Shown here: positions 1 through 5,836 of the stretch, one piece after another
How the letters are laid out: each line of letters begins with the position of its first letter
Numbering within the stretch: the first letter of the stretch is position 1
NCBI GenBank assembly: GCA_029555925.1
Contig: JAKPQU010000567.1
Location: 1-7,108, forward strand
Source of the DNA: Bacillota bacterium
GTDB taxonomy: Bacteria > Eremiobacterota > SpSt-956 > JAKJGF01
DNA length: 7,108 nucleotides
Reading direction: 5' to 3'
The notes under the pieces: model-generated
Database searches by the model: none
Seen by the model: only the letters and a program-made list of their open reading frames with translations
What the model was told of the DNA's origin: nothing
Position numbers and translations under genes: made by a program

Positions 1-5
1 GGTTA

Positions 6-120
6 TCTGTAAAAATCTAGCTAAAAGGAGTAACTCCGCATTCATCTCCCTCTAAGCCTTCAGCTATAGAGGGAGTATTCTGCGGTCTTTCCGATAAAAT
101 AAAAGACCTCTTTTTACAGA
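6..120. other. Nested inverted repeats, possible structured RNA
   Basis: Three inverted repeats are arranged like a multibranched RNA. An outer perfect 10-bp pair joins TCTGTAAAAA (6-15) to TTTTTACAGA (111-120). Inside it, 36-85 folds as CCGCA/TGCGG, a symmetric 5x5 internal loop, then CTCCCTCTA/TAGAGGGAG around a 12-nt loop. A third stem, GGTCTTT/AAAGACC, occupies 84-108. The second and third stems share bases 84-85, so they compete slightly. The region lies past the 3' end of the minus-strand YaeQ gene and is probably the tail of a plus-strand transcript starting left of the window. No known RNA family is recognised; it could equally be a complex 3' UTR. Confidence 0.4.
84..115 (+). terminator. 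Putative intrinsic terminator (plus strand)
   Basis: A 7-bp stem GGTCTTT (84-90) pairs with AAAGACC (102-108) around an 11-nt loop and is followed at once by TCTTTTT (109-115). This has the form of a Rho-independent terminator for a transcript entering from the left edge, convergent with the YaeQ gene. The stem is short and AT-containing, so it is moderate evidence only. Read on the minus strand there is no T-run, so it does not serve the YaeQ gene. Confidence 0.5.
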
Positions 121-164
121 GAGACATACCCTGTTATATCGATTATGATACTCCCCTGGTAGGA

Positions 165-683
165 CTAATAAGAATATATGCCTGAAGAAAAGGTCTTACC
201 ATCAAAGGAAATATCCAGTTTATCTCCGTCGGTAAATGCCTGAAGAGTCATTCTATCATAAATATTATTGCAGAGATTGTCGATAAAGCCACTGTCAAAC
301 CCCATAAACATAAGTCCCGGTTCTTTATCTTTCTCCTGTCTGAATATATTCGAAAAACTCTTTGCTTCACCGTCTGTAATTTTCAATATAACAAGTTTTA
401 CATTATGATATTTCTGGAGTATTTTCTTTATCTTTTCAGGTGCCACATCGGCACATTCTACCCACAGCCTCAATCTGCCGTAGGAGTCAAAAGCAACGAG
501 ATCAGGTGTATATCTCCAGTCTACAGATGTTTCTACGGAAGGGTTATGTTCAAAAAATATTATGAAAGCCAGGAGTTTTAACATAACATGATCAAGGGAT
601 TCTCCTTCGTTAAGTCTGAAAAATCTCTTACCAGCAGATTGATTATTTATGAACATTTTTATCTGAAATTCCGTCTGTGCCAT
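165..683 (-). CDS. yaeQ: YaeQ family protein
   Basis: The 172-residue product matches the YaeQ family in length (about 180 aa) and in landmarks: LLAF at 37-40, PDLVAF at 60-65, RLWVEC at 72-77 followed by a helix rich in Lys (APEKIKKIL, 81-89), and near the C-terminus DRMTLQAF (143-150), equivalent to the DRTMTLQ segment of Escherichia coli YaeQ as remembered. The family has a PD-(D/E)XK nuclease-like fold; Asp61 and Glu76 sit where the acidic pair is expected, but the ExK lysine is replaced (Glu-Cys-Ala follows), as is usual in this family. No catalytic activity is established. No signal peptide or membrane segment is seen, so it should be cytoplasmic. The ATG at 683-681 is preceded by a weak AAGGG-type ribosome site (about 693-699). 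The gene is alone on its strand, and its upstream region begins within the 147-bp repeat at 706-852. Confidence 0.82.
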   Translation of the reverse strand: MAQTEFQIKMFINNQSAGKRFFRLNEGESLDHVMLKLLAFIIFFEHNPSVETSVDWRYTPDLVAFDSYGRLRLWVECADVAPEKIKKILQKYHNVKLVILKITDGEAKSFSNIFRQEKDKEPGLMFMGFDSGFIDNLCNNIYDRMTLQAFTDGDKLDISFDGKTFSSGIYSY

Positions 684-705
684 AAAAGTAATCGCCCTTA
701 TTATT

Positions 706-852
706 TATAGCGTATTTCATAACTTATTAGAATTTAAGTTATCGTAACGCGTAACGCGTAACGCGTGACGGGTTTATATCCCTGTGCATCATACATTACA
801 CTTCAGGCATTACGAGATCATTATTATTTATAGTTATGAATTTAACTATATA
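706..852. repeat. 147-bp fold-back repeat, copy A (MITE-like)
   Basis: This segment recurs in the same orientation and with the same length at 3773-3919; by hand alignment about four-fifths of positions agree, with 15 of the first 16 bases and the following 18 essentially identical. Its ends form terminal inverted repeats: TATAGCGTATTTCATAACT (706-724) against the complement of 832-850, TATAGTTAAATTCATAACT (15 of 19 match). Inside, four heptads of GTAACGC/GTGACGG type (744-771) face five heptads of opposite polarity (787-821, such as CATTACG), separated by about 15 bases, so the whole unit can fold back. There is no coding capacity. TA dinucleotides flank both ends, compatible with a TA target. 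It lies only 22 bp upstream of the YaeQ start, so it could contribute promoter sequence to that gene. Confidence 0.75.
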
Positions 853-1006
853 TACTTCATCCAATTTCATTACTTACTGACCTGAGCATAAGCAATTAAT
901 ATTTTAATATGTTATAAAGCAGATTAGATAAGGTTTTCTGACTTTTCACTTTTCACTTCTCACTTCAGTAATTATATCATAGATTACAGAATTTTAATAA
1001 TAAAAA
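853..1006. other. Gene-free AT-rich stretch
   Basis: Together with the flanking repeat and hairpin, this forms the 514-bp gap between the YaeQ and nitroreductase genes. Apart from the short TCAC heptad array at 943-963, nothing recognisable is seen: no convincing ORF, RNA gene or promoter pair. Confidence 0.5.
943..963. repeat. TCAC heptad array
   Basis: Three consecutive 7-base units, TTTTCAC, TTTTCAC and TTCTCAC, are followed by a degenerate TTCAG. The unit is the complement of the GTGANNN heptads seen elsewhere in the window, but the variable triplet is AAA/GAA rather than CGC. No facing array of opposite polarity is nearby. Confidence 0.6.
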
Positions 1007-1056
1007 GGATGAAAAAAAGAGTTAAATTTCTTCAAATTAAACACTTTTTTGCATCC
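1007..1056. repeat. Long imperfect inverted repeat (hairpin)
   Basis: GGATG at 1007-1011 pairs with CATCC at 1052-1056, then six A:T pairs, a G:C pair and GTT/AAC continue the stem with two single mismatches. The inner AATTT/AAATT (1025-1029 with 1034-1038) closes it around CTTC. No T-run follows the stem on the plus strand, so it is not a standard intrinsic terminator. It lies 140 bp upstream of the nitroreductase gene. Its role is unknown. Confidence 0.5.
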
Positions 1057-1181
1057 AAATCATCTGGTGTCCAGGAAATATATCGGTAAAGTCCGCCAGA
1101 AGTTTCTCGCAAAAGACTTGATTTTTCCAACATAATCCTTTAAGCTTGAGAAAGAACTTTTATATTATCTGATTATAATGG

Positions 1182-1189
1182 AAAGGGAG
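1182..1189 (+). promoter_or_regulatory. Ribosome binding site deciding the nitroreductase start
   Basis: AAAGGGAG ends 8 bases before the ATG at 1198. A GTG at 1189 in the same frame overlaps this site and so cannot be served by it, which supports the ATG as the start. Confidence 0.7.
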
Positions 1190-1197
1190 TGCATCAT

Positions 1198-1758
1198 ATG
1201 TTAAAAGACATAATAAACAAAAGAAGAGCTTACAGGTCATTAAAACCGCTGGAAGTAACGGAGGATTTAATAAAGGATCTTTCCCAATGTGCCGGCCTTG
1301 CCCCTTCATGTTACAACAACCAGCCATGGAGATATATTTTTGTATACGGTAATGAAGCACTTGCAGAACTACATAATGCCCTGCCCGGGTCAAATGGCTG
1401 GGCAAAAGCTGCATCCATTATTATTGCAGTATTCAGTAAAAAAGAACTCGACTGTATTGTAAAAGGAAGGGAATACTATTCTTTCGATACAGGCATGGCC
1501 ACAGCTTTTCTCATTTTAAGAGCTACAGAACTGGGTCTTGTGGCACATCCTATGGCAGGTTTTGACGAATATAAAGCAAAAGAAATCCTTCATATCCCTT
1601 CTGATATGACACTTATAACCCTTATAGGTGTGGGTACCTATTCGGAGGAAATAAGTCCTAACCTCAATGAAAAACAGAGGGAACAGGAAAAGAAAAGACC
1701 TGAAAGATTTCCGCTGGAAAAATTTGTGTTTCATAATAAATTTACCATTTCAGAATAA
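1198..1758 (+). CDS. Nitroreductase family protein
   Basis: The 186-residue product is a flavin-dependent oxidoreductase of the nitroreductase fold, expected to bind FMN as a homodimer in the cytoplasm and use NAD(P)H. Evidence is the N-terminal RRAYR (9-13, the FMN-phosphate arginine cluster), the APSCYNNQPWRYIFV segment (35-49) typical of the family, DTGMATAFLILRATELGL (97-114) forming the dimer helix, HPMAGFD (117-123), and the GVG turn at 144-146. A charged tail with RPERFPLEKFV (167-177) ends the protein. The substrate cannot be told from sequence; members reduce nitro compounds, quinones, enones or act in dehalogenation. The ATG was preferred to an in-frame GTG three codons upstream because of the ribosome site. 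It is a single gene with no partner in the same transcript: 180 bp with its own promoter-like element precede the next gene. Confidence 0.88.
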   Translation: MLKDIINKRRAYRSLKPLEVTEDLIKDLSQCAGLAPSCYNNQPWRYIFVYGNEALAELHNALPGSNGWAKAASIIIAVFSKKELDCIVKGREYYSFDTGMATAFLILRATELGLVAHPMAGFDEYKAKEILHIPSDMTLITLIGVGTYSEEISPNLNEKQREQEKKRPERFPLEKFVFHNKFTISE

Positions 1759-1788
1759 CTTGAAAATCATTGAATACATGTTTTTTTA

Positions 1789-1803
1789 TTAACAAAATGT
1801 TAA
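1789..1803. promoter_or_regulatory. 15-bp palindrome, possible operator
   Basis: TTAACA AAA TGTTAA is a perfect 6-bp inverted repeat with a 3-base centre, placed between the nitroreductase stop and the promoter-like element for the protease gene. It may be an operator for a dimeric regulator or a weak hairpin after the nitroreductase gene. AT-richness makes chance occurrence possible. Confidence 0.3.
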
Positions 1804-1833
1804 CAATTTTCTCTAAGAAATATGATAGTATTA

Positions 1834-1842
1834 TGGTATAAT
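1834..1842 (+). promoter_or_regulatory. Putative extended -10 promoter of the protease gene
   Basis: A consensus TATAAT hexamer at 1837-1842 is preceded by TGG, giving a TGn extended -10 element. No good -35 hexamer is present 16-18 bases upstream, which extended -10 promoters tolerate. Transcription would begin near 1849, leaving a leader of about 90 bases that carries the heptads at 1887-1907. Confidence 0.45.
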
Positions 1843-1886
1843 TAATTAATCTGATAGTTTATTAAAGAATTAAAATCTCTTTCCTC

Positions 1887-1907
1887 GCGTCATGCGTCAC
1901 GCGTCAC
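1887..1907. repeat. GCGTCAC heptad array in protease leader
   Basis: Three 7-base units, GCGTCAT, GCGTCAC and GCGTCAC, lie 31 bases upstream of the protease start codon, within the inferred 5' leader. The unit is the reverse complement of the GTGACGC units at 3636-3663 and 3811-3838. The preceding sequence, TTATTAAAGAATTAAAATC (about 1859-1877), loosely resembles the left arm of the 147-bp repeat, so this could be a decayed or partial copy. Confidence 0.6.
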
Positions 1908-1938
1908 GATTTATATAAATAATTGCAGGTGAAAATCT

Positions 1939-3591
1939 ATGAATGAAATATCCGGCCATCTTCCCGCACAAAGGGAATATATGATAAAACTCAGAAATAA
2001 CAGCAGGTTTCTCGGTGCTCTTCCAAAAGAAGAAATAAGTCCTTCAGACAGAAGAGGAAAATCTGAAAAAATAATTGATAATGTAGATTTATCCGGTGTT
2101 CCTGCTAAAGAAACAGAGGAAGAATTAATACCGGTTATAATATCAGCGAGAAATCCTGCAAAAGGAGATGTCCTTCTTGCTCCCGGTACCTTCAACAAAG
2201 AAAAAGTATCCAGGAAAAACATTAAAGTAGATAGAACTCTCGCAGGAGGAGAAGTCATTGCAAGAGTTAGCAGAGATACGGCTGAGAAGTTAAAGAATGA
2301 AGGCTATAACGTAACTTCAAATGAAACACAGTATATACTCCCTGCATATTTCGATCCTGCAAATGATAACGGAGTAGAACAGGCAGAAACAGAGGTAAAG
2401 AAAGACAATACCATACCTTTTGAGCTCAATGCCACAACAAAAATCAATGAACTTAAAACTACAGGAAAAGGTATTGCTATTGCCATTCTGGATACAGGTA
2501 TATATCCTCATCCCGATATTAAAGATAAAATAGTTGCCTTCAAGGATTTTGTAAATGACAGAGAAACACCCTATGATGATAACGGTCATGGTACCCATGT
2601 AGCAGGTGATGCAGCAGGAACAGGACTGGCCTCTGCAGGTAAATACAAGGGCACTGCTCCTGAGGCAAGTCTTGTAGGGATAAAGGTATTAAATTCCGAC
2701 GGAGGCGCAAAGGTCTCCGATATAGTTGAAGGAATAGACTGGGTAATTCAAAACAGAGATAAATATAATATAAGAATAATAAATATGTCTGTAGGTGTTC
2801 CTGTTACCAAGGATCAGTGCAATGCAATAAATCAGGCAGTAAAAAGGGCTTCGGAATCAGGTATAGTCGTAGTTGCTGCGGCAGGAAATGAAGGACCTGT
2901 AGAAGGAACAATTGCAGCAGCACCGGGAAACAGTCCCTACGCTATTACAATAGGAGCCATAGATGATAAAAACACGCCTCAGAAAGATGATGATGACATA
3001 GCATCATTTTCAAGCAGAGGTACAAAAGACGGTCTGTTAAAGCCGGATCTGGTAGCTCCCGGAACAAATATTATATCACTCAATGTCCCGGGAAGTGAAA
3101 TTGACAAGCAGGCAACAGCCATAAAATATATAAAACAATTACCTGATGAAAAATTGAGAATCTTACCGCCGGTTCTCTATGAAAATTTTGGCATGAACCC
3201 GGAACTGGTTACCGGTAAGTCAGATGCTGAACTGAGGAAATTCTGGGATAAAACCTTCTCAAAACTTAACATTAACAGTATAGATGATAATTATATCAGT
3301 ATGCAGGGCACTTCCATGGCAACACCGCTCACGGCGGGCATAATTGCAGATATGCTTGAAATAAACCCGCAACTTTCTCCGTCTCAGGTTAAAGATATTC
3401 TTACAAAAACTGCCGATGATATGGGGAAGCCGAAGACTTCACAGGGTGCGGGAGTAATAGATGCAATGGAAGCGATTCAGGTGGCAGAAAAGACAAAAGG
3501 TGAACTGCCTGACATATTTGCAAAGATGAAAGCACAATCTATGGGATATCTTATCAGCGGTTCAGGAGGAAAAATTGCTTTCAACGGTTAA
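1939..3591 (+). CDS. Subtilisin-like serine protease (S8 family)
   Basis: The 550-residue product carries a complete subtilase triad: Asp185 in ILDTGIYPHPD, His217 in DNGHGTHVAG, and Ser459 in GTSMATP, with the oxyanion Asn317 in AAAGNEG. ASFSSRG (355-361) and KPDLVAPG (368-375) are further family landmarks. Residues about 62-140 (with GEVIARVSRDTAEKLKNEGY at 104-123) look like a propeptide of inhibitor-I9 type, but that is an inference from position and pattern. No signal peptide or membrane segment is visible at the N-terminus, so it may be an intracellular protease or use an unrecognised export route. About 75 residues (381-455), charged and rich in Lys/Leu, separate the VAPG segment from the catalytic Ser strand, considerably more than in simple subtilisins. 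AGGTGA (1927-1932) is a fair ribosome site 6 bases before the ATG. The gene is monocistronic and ends at the palindromic terminator at 3701-3740. Confidence 0.93.
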   Translation: MNEISGHLPAQREYMIKLRNNSRFLGALPKEEISPSDRRGKSEKIIDNVDLSGVPAKETEEELIPVIISARNPAKGDVLLAPGTFNKEKVSRKNIKVDRTLAGGEVIARVSRDTAEKLKNEGYNVTSNETQYILPAYFDPANDNGVEQAETEVKKDNTIPFELNATTKINELKTTGKGIAIAILDTGIYPHPDIKDKIVAFKDFVNDRETPYDDNGHGTHVAGDAAGTGLASAGKYKGTAPEASLVGIKVLNSDGGAKVSDIVEGIDWVIQNRDKYNIRIINMSVGVPVTKDQCNAINQAVKRASESGIVVVAAAGNEGPVEGTIAAAPGNSPYAITIGAIDDKNTPQKDDDDIASFSSRGTKDGLLKPDLVAPGTNIISLNVPGSEIDKQATAIKYIKQLPDEKLRILPPVLYENFGMNPELVTGKSDAELRKFWDKTFSKLNINSIDDNYISMQGTSMATPLTAGIIADMLEINPQLSPSQVKDILTKTADDMGKPKTSQGAGVIDAMEAIQVAEKTKGELPDIFAKMKAQSMGYLISGSGGKIAFNG

Positions 3592-3635
3592 TAGCCAGAG
3601 AAGGGCTGTTAATAACTGTCTCAAATATATTAATC

Positions 3636-3663
3636 GTGACGCGTAACGCGTCACGCGTGACGG
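3636..3663. repeat. GTGACGC heptad array with palindromic core
   Basis: Four 7-base units, GTGACGC, GTAACGC, GTCACGC and GTGACGG, follow the protease stop by 44 bases. A single change in unit three makes two overlapping palindromes: GTGACGCG-TAA-CGCGTCAC (3636-3654) and CGTCACGCGTGACG (3649-3662). The upstream ATAACT at about 3612-3617 has nearly the same spacing to the array as in the 147-bp repeat, so this may be a left half-element lacking the right arm. Confidence 0.6.
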
Positions 3664-3700
3664 AAGAAAGGGACAATTAATAAATTGGCATTGGTGAAGA

Positions 3701-3740
3701 AAAAAAACATTCTGAAAATTAATTTTCAGAATGTTTTTTT
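3701..3740. terminator. Perfect 40-bp palindromic bidirectional terminator
   Basis: AAAAAAACATTCTGAAAATT is followed directly by its exact reverse complement, giving 20 perfect pairs. The core stem CATTCTGAAAA with a short AT apex is flanked by seven As and seven Ts, so it has a U-tract on either strand. It sits 109 bases after the protease stop and is the obvious end of that transcript; it also insulates the glcD operon from read-through. Confidence 0.88.
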
Positions 3741-3772
3741 CTTTAGCAGGATTATTACTGAAGTGATTAAAT

Positions 3773-3919
3773 TATAGTGTATTTCATAACTTATTAGAAT
3801 TTAAGTCGTCGTGACGCGTGACGGGTGACGCGTGACGGATTTAATCCATGCCCATCACGCATTACGCTTTACGCATTACGAGGTCATTATTTATGGATAG
3901 TTATGAAACTAACTATATA
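3773..3919. repeat. 147-bp fold-back repeat, copy B (MITE-like)
   Basis: This is the second copy of the element at 706-852, in the same orientation and of equal length. Terminal inverted repeats are TATAGTGTATTTCATAACT (3773-3791) and the complement of the right end, TATAGTTAGTTTCATAACT (16 of 19 match). The left internal array has four heptads alternating GTGACGC and GTGACGG (3811-3838); the right array has opposite polarity: CATCACG, CATTACG, CTTTACG, CATTACG, AGGTCAT (3853-3887). Differences between facing units, and between copies A and B, are mostly G/A and C/T transitions. It lies about 100 bp upstream of the glcD start, so the operon's promoter may fall in or beside its right end, though no convincing -35/-10 pair was found. 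Confidence 0.75.
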
Positions 3920-4011
3920 AACCATAATAGAGAGTAATTCCAAAAAGTAATATAAAAAATCCGCAGGTACTGTGGAAAATATATACTTCACATGCCACTC
4001 ACCGCTCACTG

Positions 4012-4018
4012 AAGGAGG
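4012..4018 (+). promoter_or_regulatory. Strong ribosome binding site of the glcD-type gene
   Basis: AAGGAGG lies 4 bases before the ATG at 4023. This decides against the upstream in-frame GTG at 3972, which lacks a ribosome site and would add 17 residues unlike the family. Confidence 0.8.
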
Positions 4019-4022
4019 ATAT

Positions 4023-5429
4023 ATGTATAACAGAATTAATCCAACCATTATTAAGGAACTTGAACATATTTTGGGGGCAAAAAATATCATTACGGAAAAA
4101 GATAAAATGGAAGATTATTCCCATGATGAAACAGTATTACCCCATTTAAAACATTACCCTGAAGCCGTAGTAAAACCGGAGACATCAGAAGAGATTTCGG
4201 AAATTTTGAAATTAGCAAATAAATATAACATACCTGTTCTGGCAAGAGGTGGAGGCACGGGACTTGCAGGAGGAGCCATTCCGCTTTTCGGCGGTATTGT
4301 AATAAGTCTTGAAAAAATGAATAAATTTCTGGAACTTGATGAAGAAAATCTTATGGCTACAATGGAATCAGGCTTTACACTAAGGGAACTGAAAGAAAAA
4401 TTAAAGGAAAAAAATATGTTTTTCCCTCCCCATCCGGGAGAAGAAAGTGCCACTGCAGGAGGCATAGTATGTACAAATGCAGGAGGAGCAAGGGCAGTTA
4501 AATATGGCACAGTAAGAAATTTCGTAAGAGCACTGAAAGTAGTCCTCCCTGACGGACATATTGTCAGGTTAGGCGGGAAACTCCTTAAAGACAGTTCTGG
4601 ATATAATCTCCTTCATCTTATGATCGGCTCAGAAGGTACTCTCGGCATTGTAACTGAAACAACCTTCAGTGTTATGCCTCTTCCCGCAGCATCTCTTACC
4701 CTTGTTATCCCATTTGACAGTGTATCTAAAGCCCTGAAAAGTGTGCCGGAAATACTCTGTAAAGGCATTCTTCCTCTTTCAATAGAATTTATAAGTAGCA
4801 GACTCATCAATATGTCGAAAGATTATCTGAATAAATCGTGGCCTGTAAAAACCGGCGACGTTTATCTCCTTATTATTTTAGAAGGAGAAGACATGGAAGA
4901 AATTGAAAAATCCAGTCTTAAGATTTCAGATATATGCATAAATTATGAAGCACTGGATGTTTTTGTTGCAGAAGAGAGGGAAAAACAGGAAGAAATTCTG
5001 GAGATCAGAAGCCTGGTCTATGAGGCACTGAAATCCGTAACAATAGAAGCTCTGGATATAGTTCTTCCGAGAAATCAGATTGAACCTCATCTGAAACGGG
5101 TGGAAGAAATAGAAAAAGAAGAAGACATGTGGCTTCCAACCTTCGGTCATGCCGCAGACGGCAATCTCCACACCCACATGGCGAAGATAAATCTTAGAGG
5201 AGAGCTTATCCCTGACTGGGAAGAAAAATATGAAAAAATAAGAAGAAAAATTCATGATGATGCCATAAGTAGAGGAGGAAAAATTTCAGGCGAACATGGC
5301 ATAGGTGTCGTAAAAAAAGAATATATGAATATATTTACAGACAGTACACTGTTAAGACTTATGAAGGATATAAAGAAATCTTTTGATCCCCATAATATCT
5401 TAAATCCCGGTAAAATTTTCGATCTATAA
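4023..5429 (+). CDS. glcD: FAD-linked oxidoreductase, GlcD / D-lactate dehydrogenase type
   Basis: The 468-residue protein has the normal length and architecture of GlcD-type flavoproteins of the VAO family. The N-terminal FAD-binding (PCMH, FAD_binding_4) domain spans about 40-220: PVLARGGGTGLAGGA (71-85) binds the pyrophosphate, PPHPGEESATAGGIVCTNAGG (135-155) and YGTVRNFV (161-168) continue the FAD site, and GSEGTLGIVTE (202-212) closes it. The C-terminal FAD-oxidase domain carries DIVLPR (345-350), FGHAADGNLHTH (374-385; the usual form is GHxGDGNxH, with Ala for Gly here), SGEHGIG (422-428) and FDPHNILNPGKIF (454-466). Members oxidise 2-hydroxyacids such as glycolate, D-lactate or D-2-hydroxyglutarate, passing electrons to an acceptor; the substrate is not readable here. 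No GlcE, GlcF or Etf genes are in the window. It is first in a probable operon, 29 bp before the PhaE-like gene. Confidence 0.88.
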   Translation: MYNRINPTIIKELEHILGAKNIITEKDKMEDYSHDETVLPHLKHYPEAVVKPETSEEISEILKLANKYNIPVLARGGGTGLAGGAIPLFGGIVISLEKMNKFLELDEENLMATMESGFTLRELKEKLKEKNMFFPPHPGEESATAGGIVCTNAGGARAVKYGTVRNFVRALKVVLPDGHIVRLGGKLLKDSSGYNLLHLMIGSEGTLGIVTETTFSVMPLPAASLTLVIPFDSVSKALKSVPEILCKGILPLSIEFISSRLINMSKDYLNKSWPVKTGDVYLLIILEGEDMEEIEKSSLKISDICINYEALDVFVAEEREKQEEILEIRSLVYEALKSVTIEALDIVLPRNQIEPHLKRVEEIEKEEDMWLPTFGHAADGNLHTHMAKINLRGELIPDWEEKYEKIRRKIHDDAISRGGKISGEHGIGVVKKEYMNIFTDSTLLRLMKDIKKSFDPHNILNPGKIFDL

Positions 5430-5440
5430 TTTTATTTATT

Positions 5441-5447
5441 AAGGAGG
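5441..5447 (+). promoter_or_regulatory. Ribosome binding site of the PhaE-like gene
   Basis: AAGGAGG lies 11 bases before the ATG at 5459. A second in-frame ATG at 5465 would be 17 bases away, so 5459 is preferred. Confidence 0.7.
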
Positions 5448-5458
5448 CAGCCAGTATT

Positions 5459-5836
5459 ATGTTTATGGATCCGTCACAGTTCGGGAAACAATTTATGGAT
5501 CCCACACAATTCGGGAAACAGTTTTATGAACAGATGGAAAAAACCTTTATAGAAAAAATGAATGAACTTATACAGAACCCGTCATTTCTGGCAAATATCA
5601 GTAAAGGAGTAGAAGCAGGTCTCGAGGGTAAGAAAAAAAATGATGACATGATGAAAAATTATCTAGAAAAACTGAATATGCCTACAAGGGAAGATAGTGC
5701 GAAAATTCTCCAGTATCTCCAGAAAATAGAATCAAAATTACTGGATCTCGAAGAAAAGATAGAAGATTTAGCTGATGAGATAGGTGAAATAAAAAGTTCA
5801 ATGAAGAAAGATGCCGGTGAGGAGAAGATATGGTGA
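5459..5836 (+). CDS. phaE: Short PhaE/PhaR-like PHA synthase subunit
   Basis: This 125-residue protein is placed directly before a class III-type phaC. The best landmark is LNMPTREDSAKILQYLQKIE (72-91), resembling the conserved C-terminal NxPTRxEVDxLxRRVxELE region of PhaE and related PHA-granule proteins. Residues 79-115 look like a coiled coil of alternating Leu/Ile and Lys/Glu (KIESKLLDLEEKIEDLADEI). The N-terminus has two tandem ten-residue repeats, FMDPSQFGKQ and FMDPTQFGKQ (2-21). PhaE of classical class III synthases is about 350 aa and class IV PhaR about 200, so this is a much reduced version. By analogy it would bind and activate PhaC on the granule surface; a phasin-like role is the alternative. 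Its TGA stop lies inside the first heptad of the fold-back at 5833-5899, so the last residues may have been altered by that insertion. Confidence 0.72.
   Translation: MFMDPSQFGKQFMDPTQFGKQFYEQMEKTFIEKMNELIQNPSFLANISKGVEAGLEGKKKNDDMMKNYLEKLNMPTREDSAKILQYLQKIESKLLDLEEKIEDLADEIGEIKSSMKKDAGEEKIW
5462..5521 (+). repeat. 30-bp tandem duplication inside the PhaE-like gene
   Basis: Two head-to-tail 30-bp units, 5462-5491 and 5492-5521, agree at 26 of 30 positions and encode FMDPSQFGKQ and FMDPTQFGKQ. Three of the four differences are in or next to one Ser/Thr codon or at third positions, suggesting an older duplication kept under selection for the peptide. Confidence 0.85.

Noticed and set aside
684..732. 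TATAAA (complement of 704-709) with TTCTAA (complement of 727-732) as a YaeQ promoter supplied by the repeat
   Set aside because: Spacing is 17 bases but the -35 matches consensus at only about half its positions, too weak to list in so AT-rich a region.
744..821. Heptad arrays as a CRISPR
   Set aside because: The period is 7 bases with no spacer-length unique sequence, and no cas genes are present.
1009..1133. Two small ORFs: plus strand 1009-1089 (26 aa, AAAAAGG directly before the ATG) and minus strand 1032-1133 (33 aa, starting MLEKSSLL)
   Set aside because: They overlap each other and the inverted repeat at 1007-1056, are very short and resemble nothing I know; ribosome-site spacing is too tight in both.
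1174..1179. Consensus TATAAT just before the nitroreductase gene
   Set aside because: A start about 7 bases downstream would remove most of the ribosome site, and no -35 hexamer sits at a suitable distance.
1189..1197. GTG start giving the nitroreductase three extra residues
   Set aside because: The GTG overlaps the AAAGGGAG ribosome site; the ATG at 1198 has correct spacing and gives the usual family N-terminus.
2317..2598. Long open frames on the strand opposite the protease, oxidase and synthase genes
   Set aside because: They lie wholly within genes with clear domains, lack ribosome sites and show no recognisable motifs.
3972..4022. GTG start 17 codons upstream for the glcD-type gene
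   Set aside because: It has no ribosome site, and the extension runs across the strong AAGGAGG that serves the ATG at 4023.
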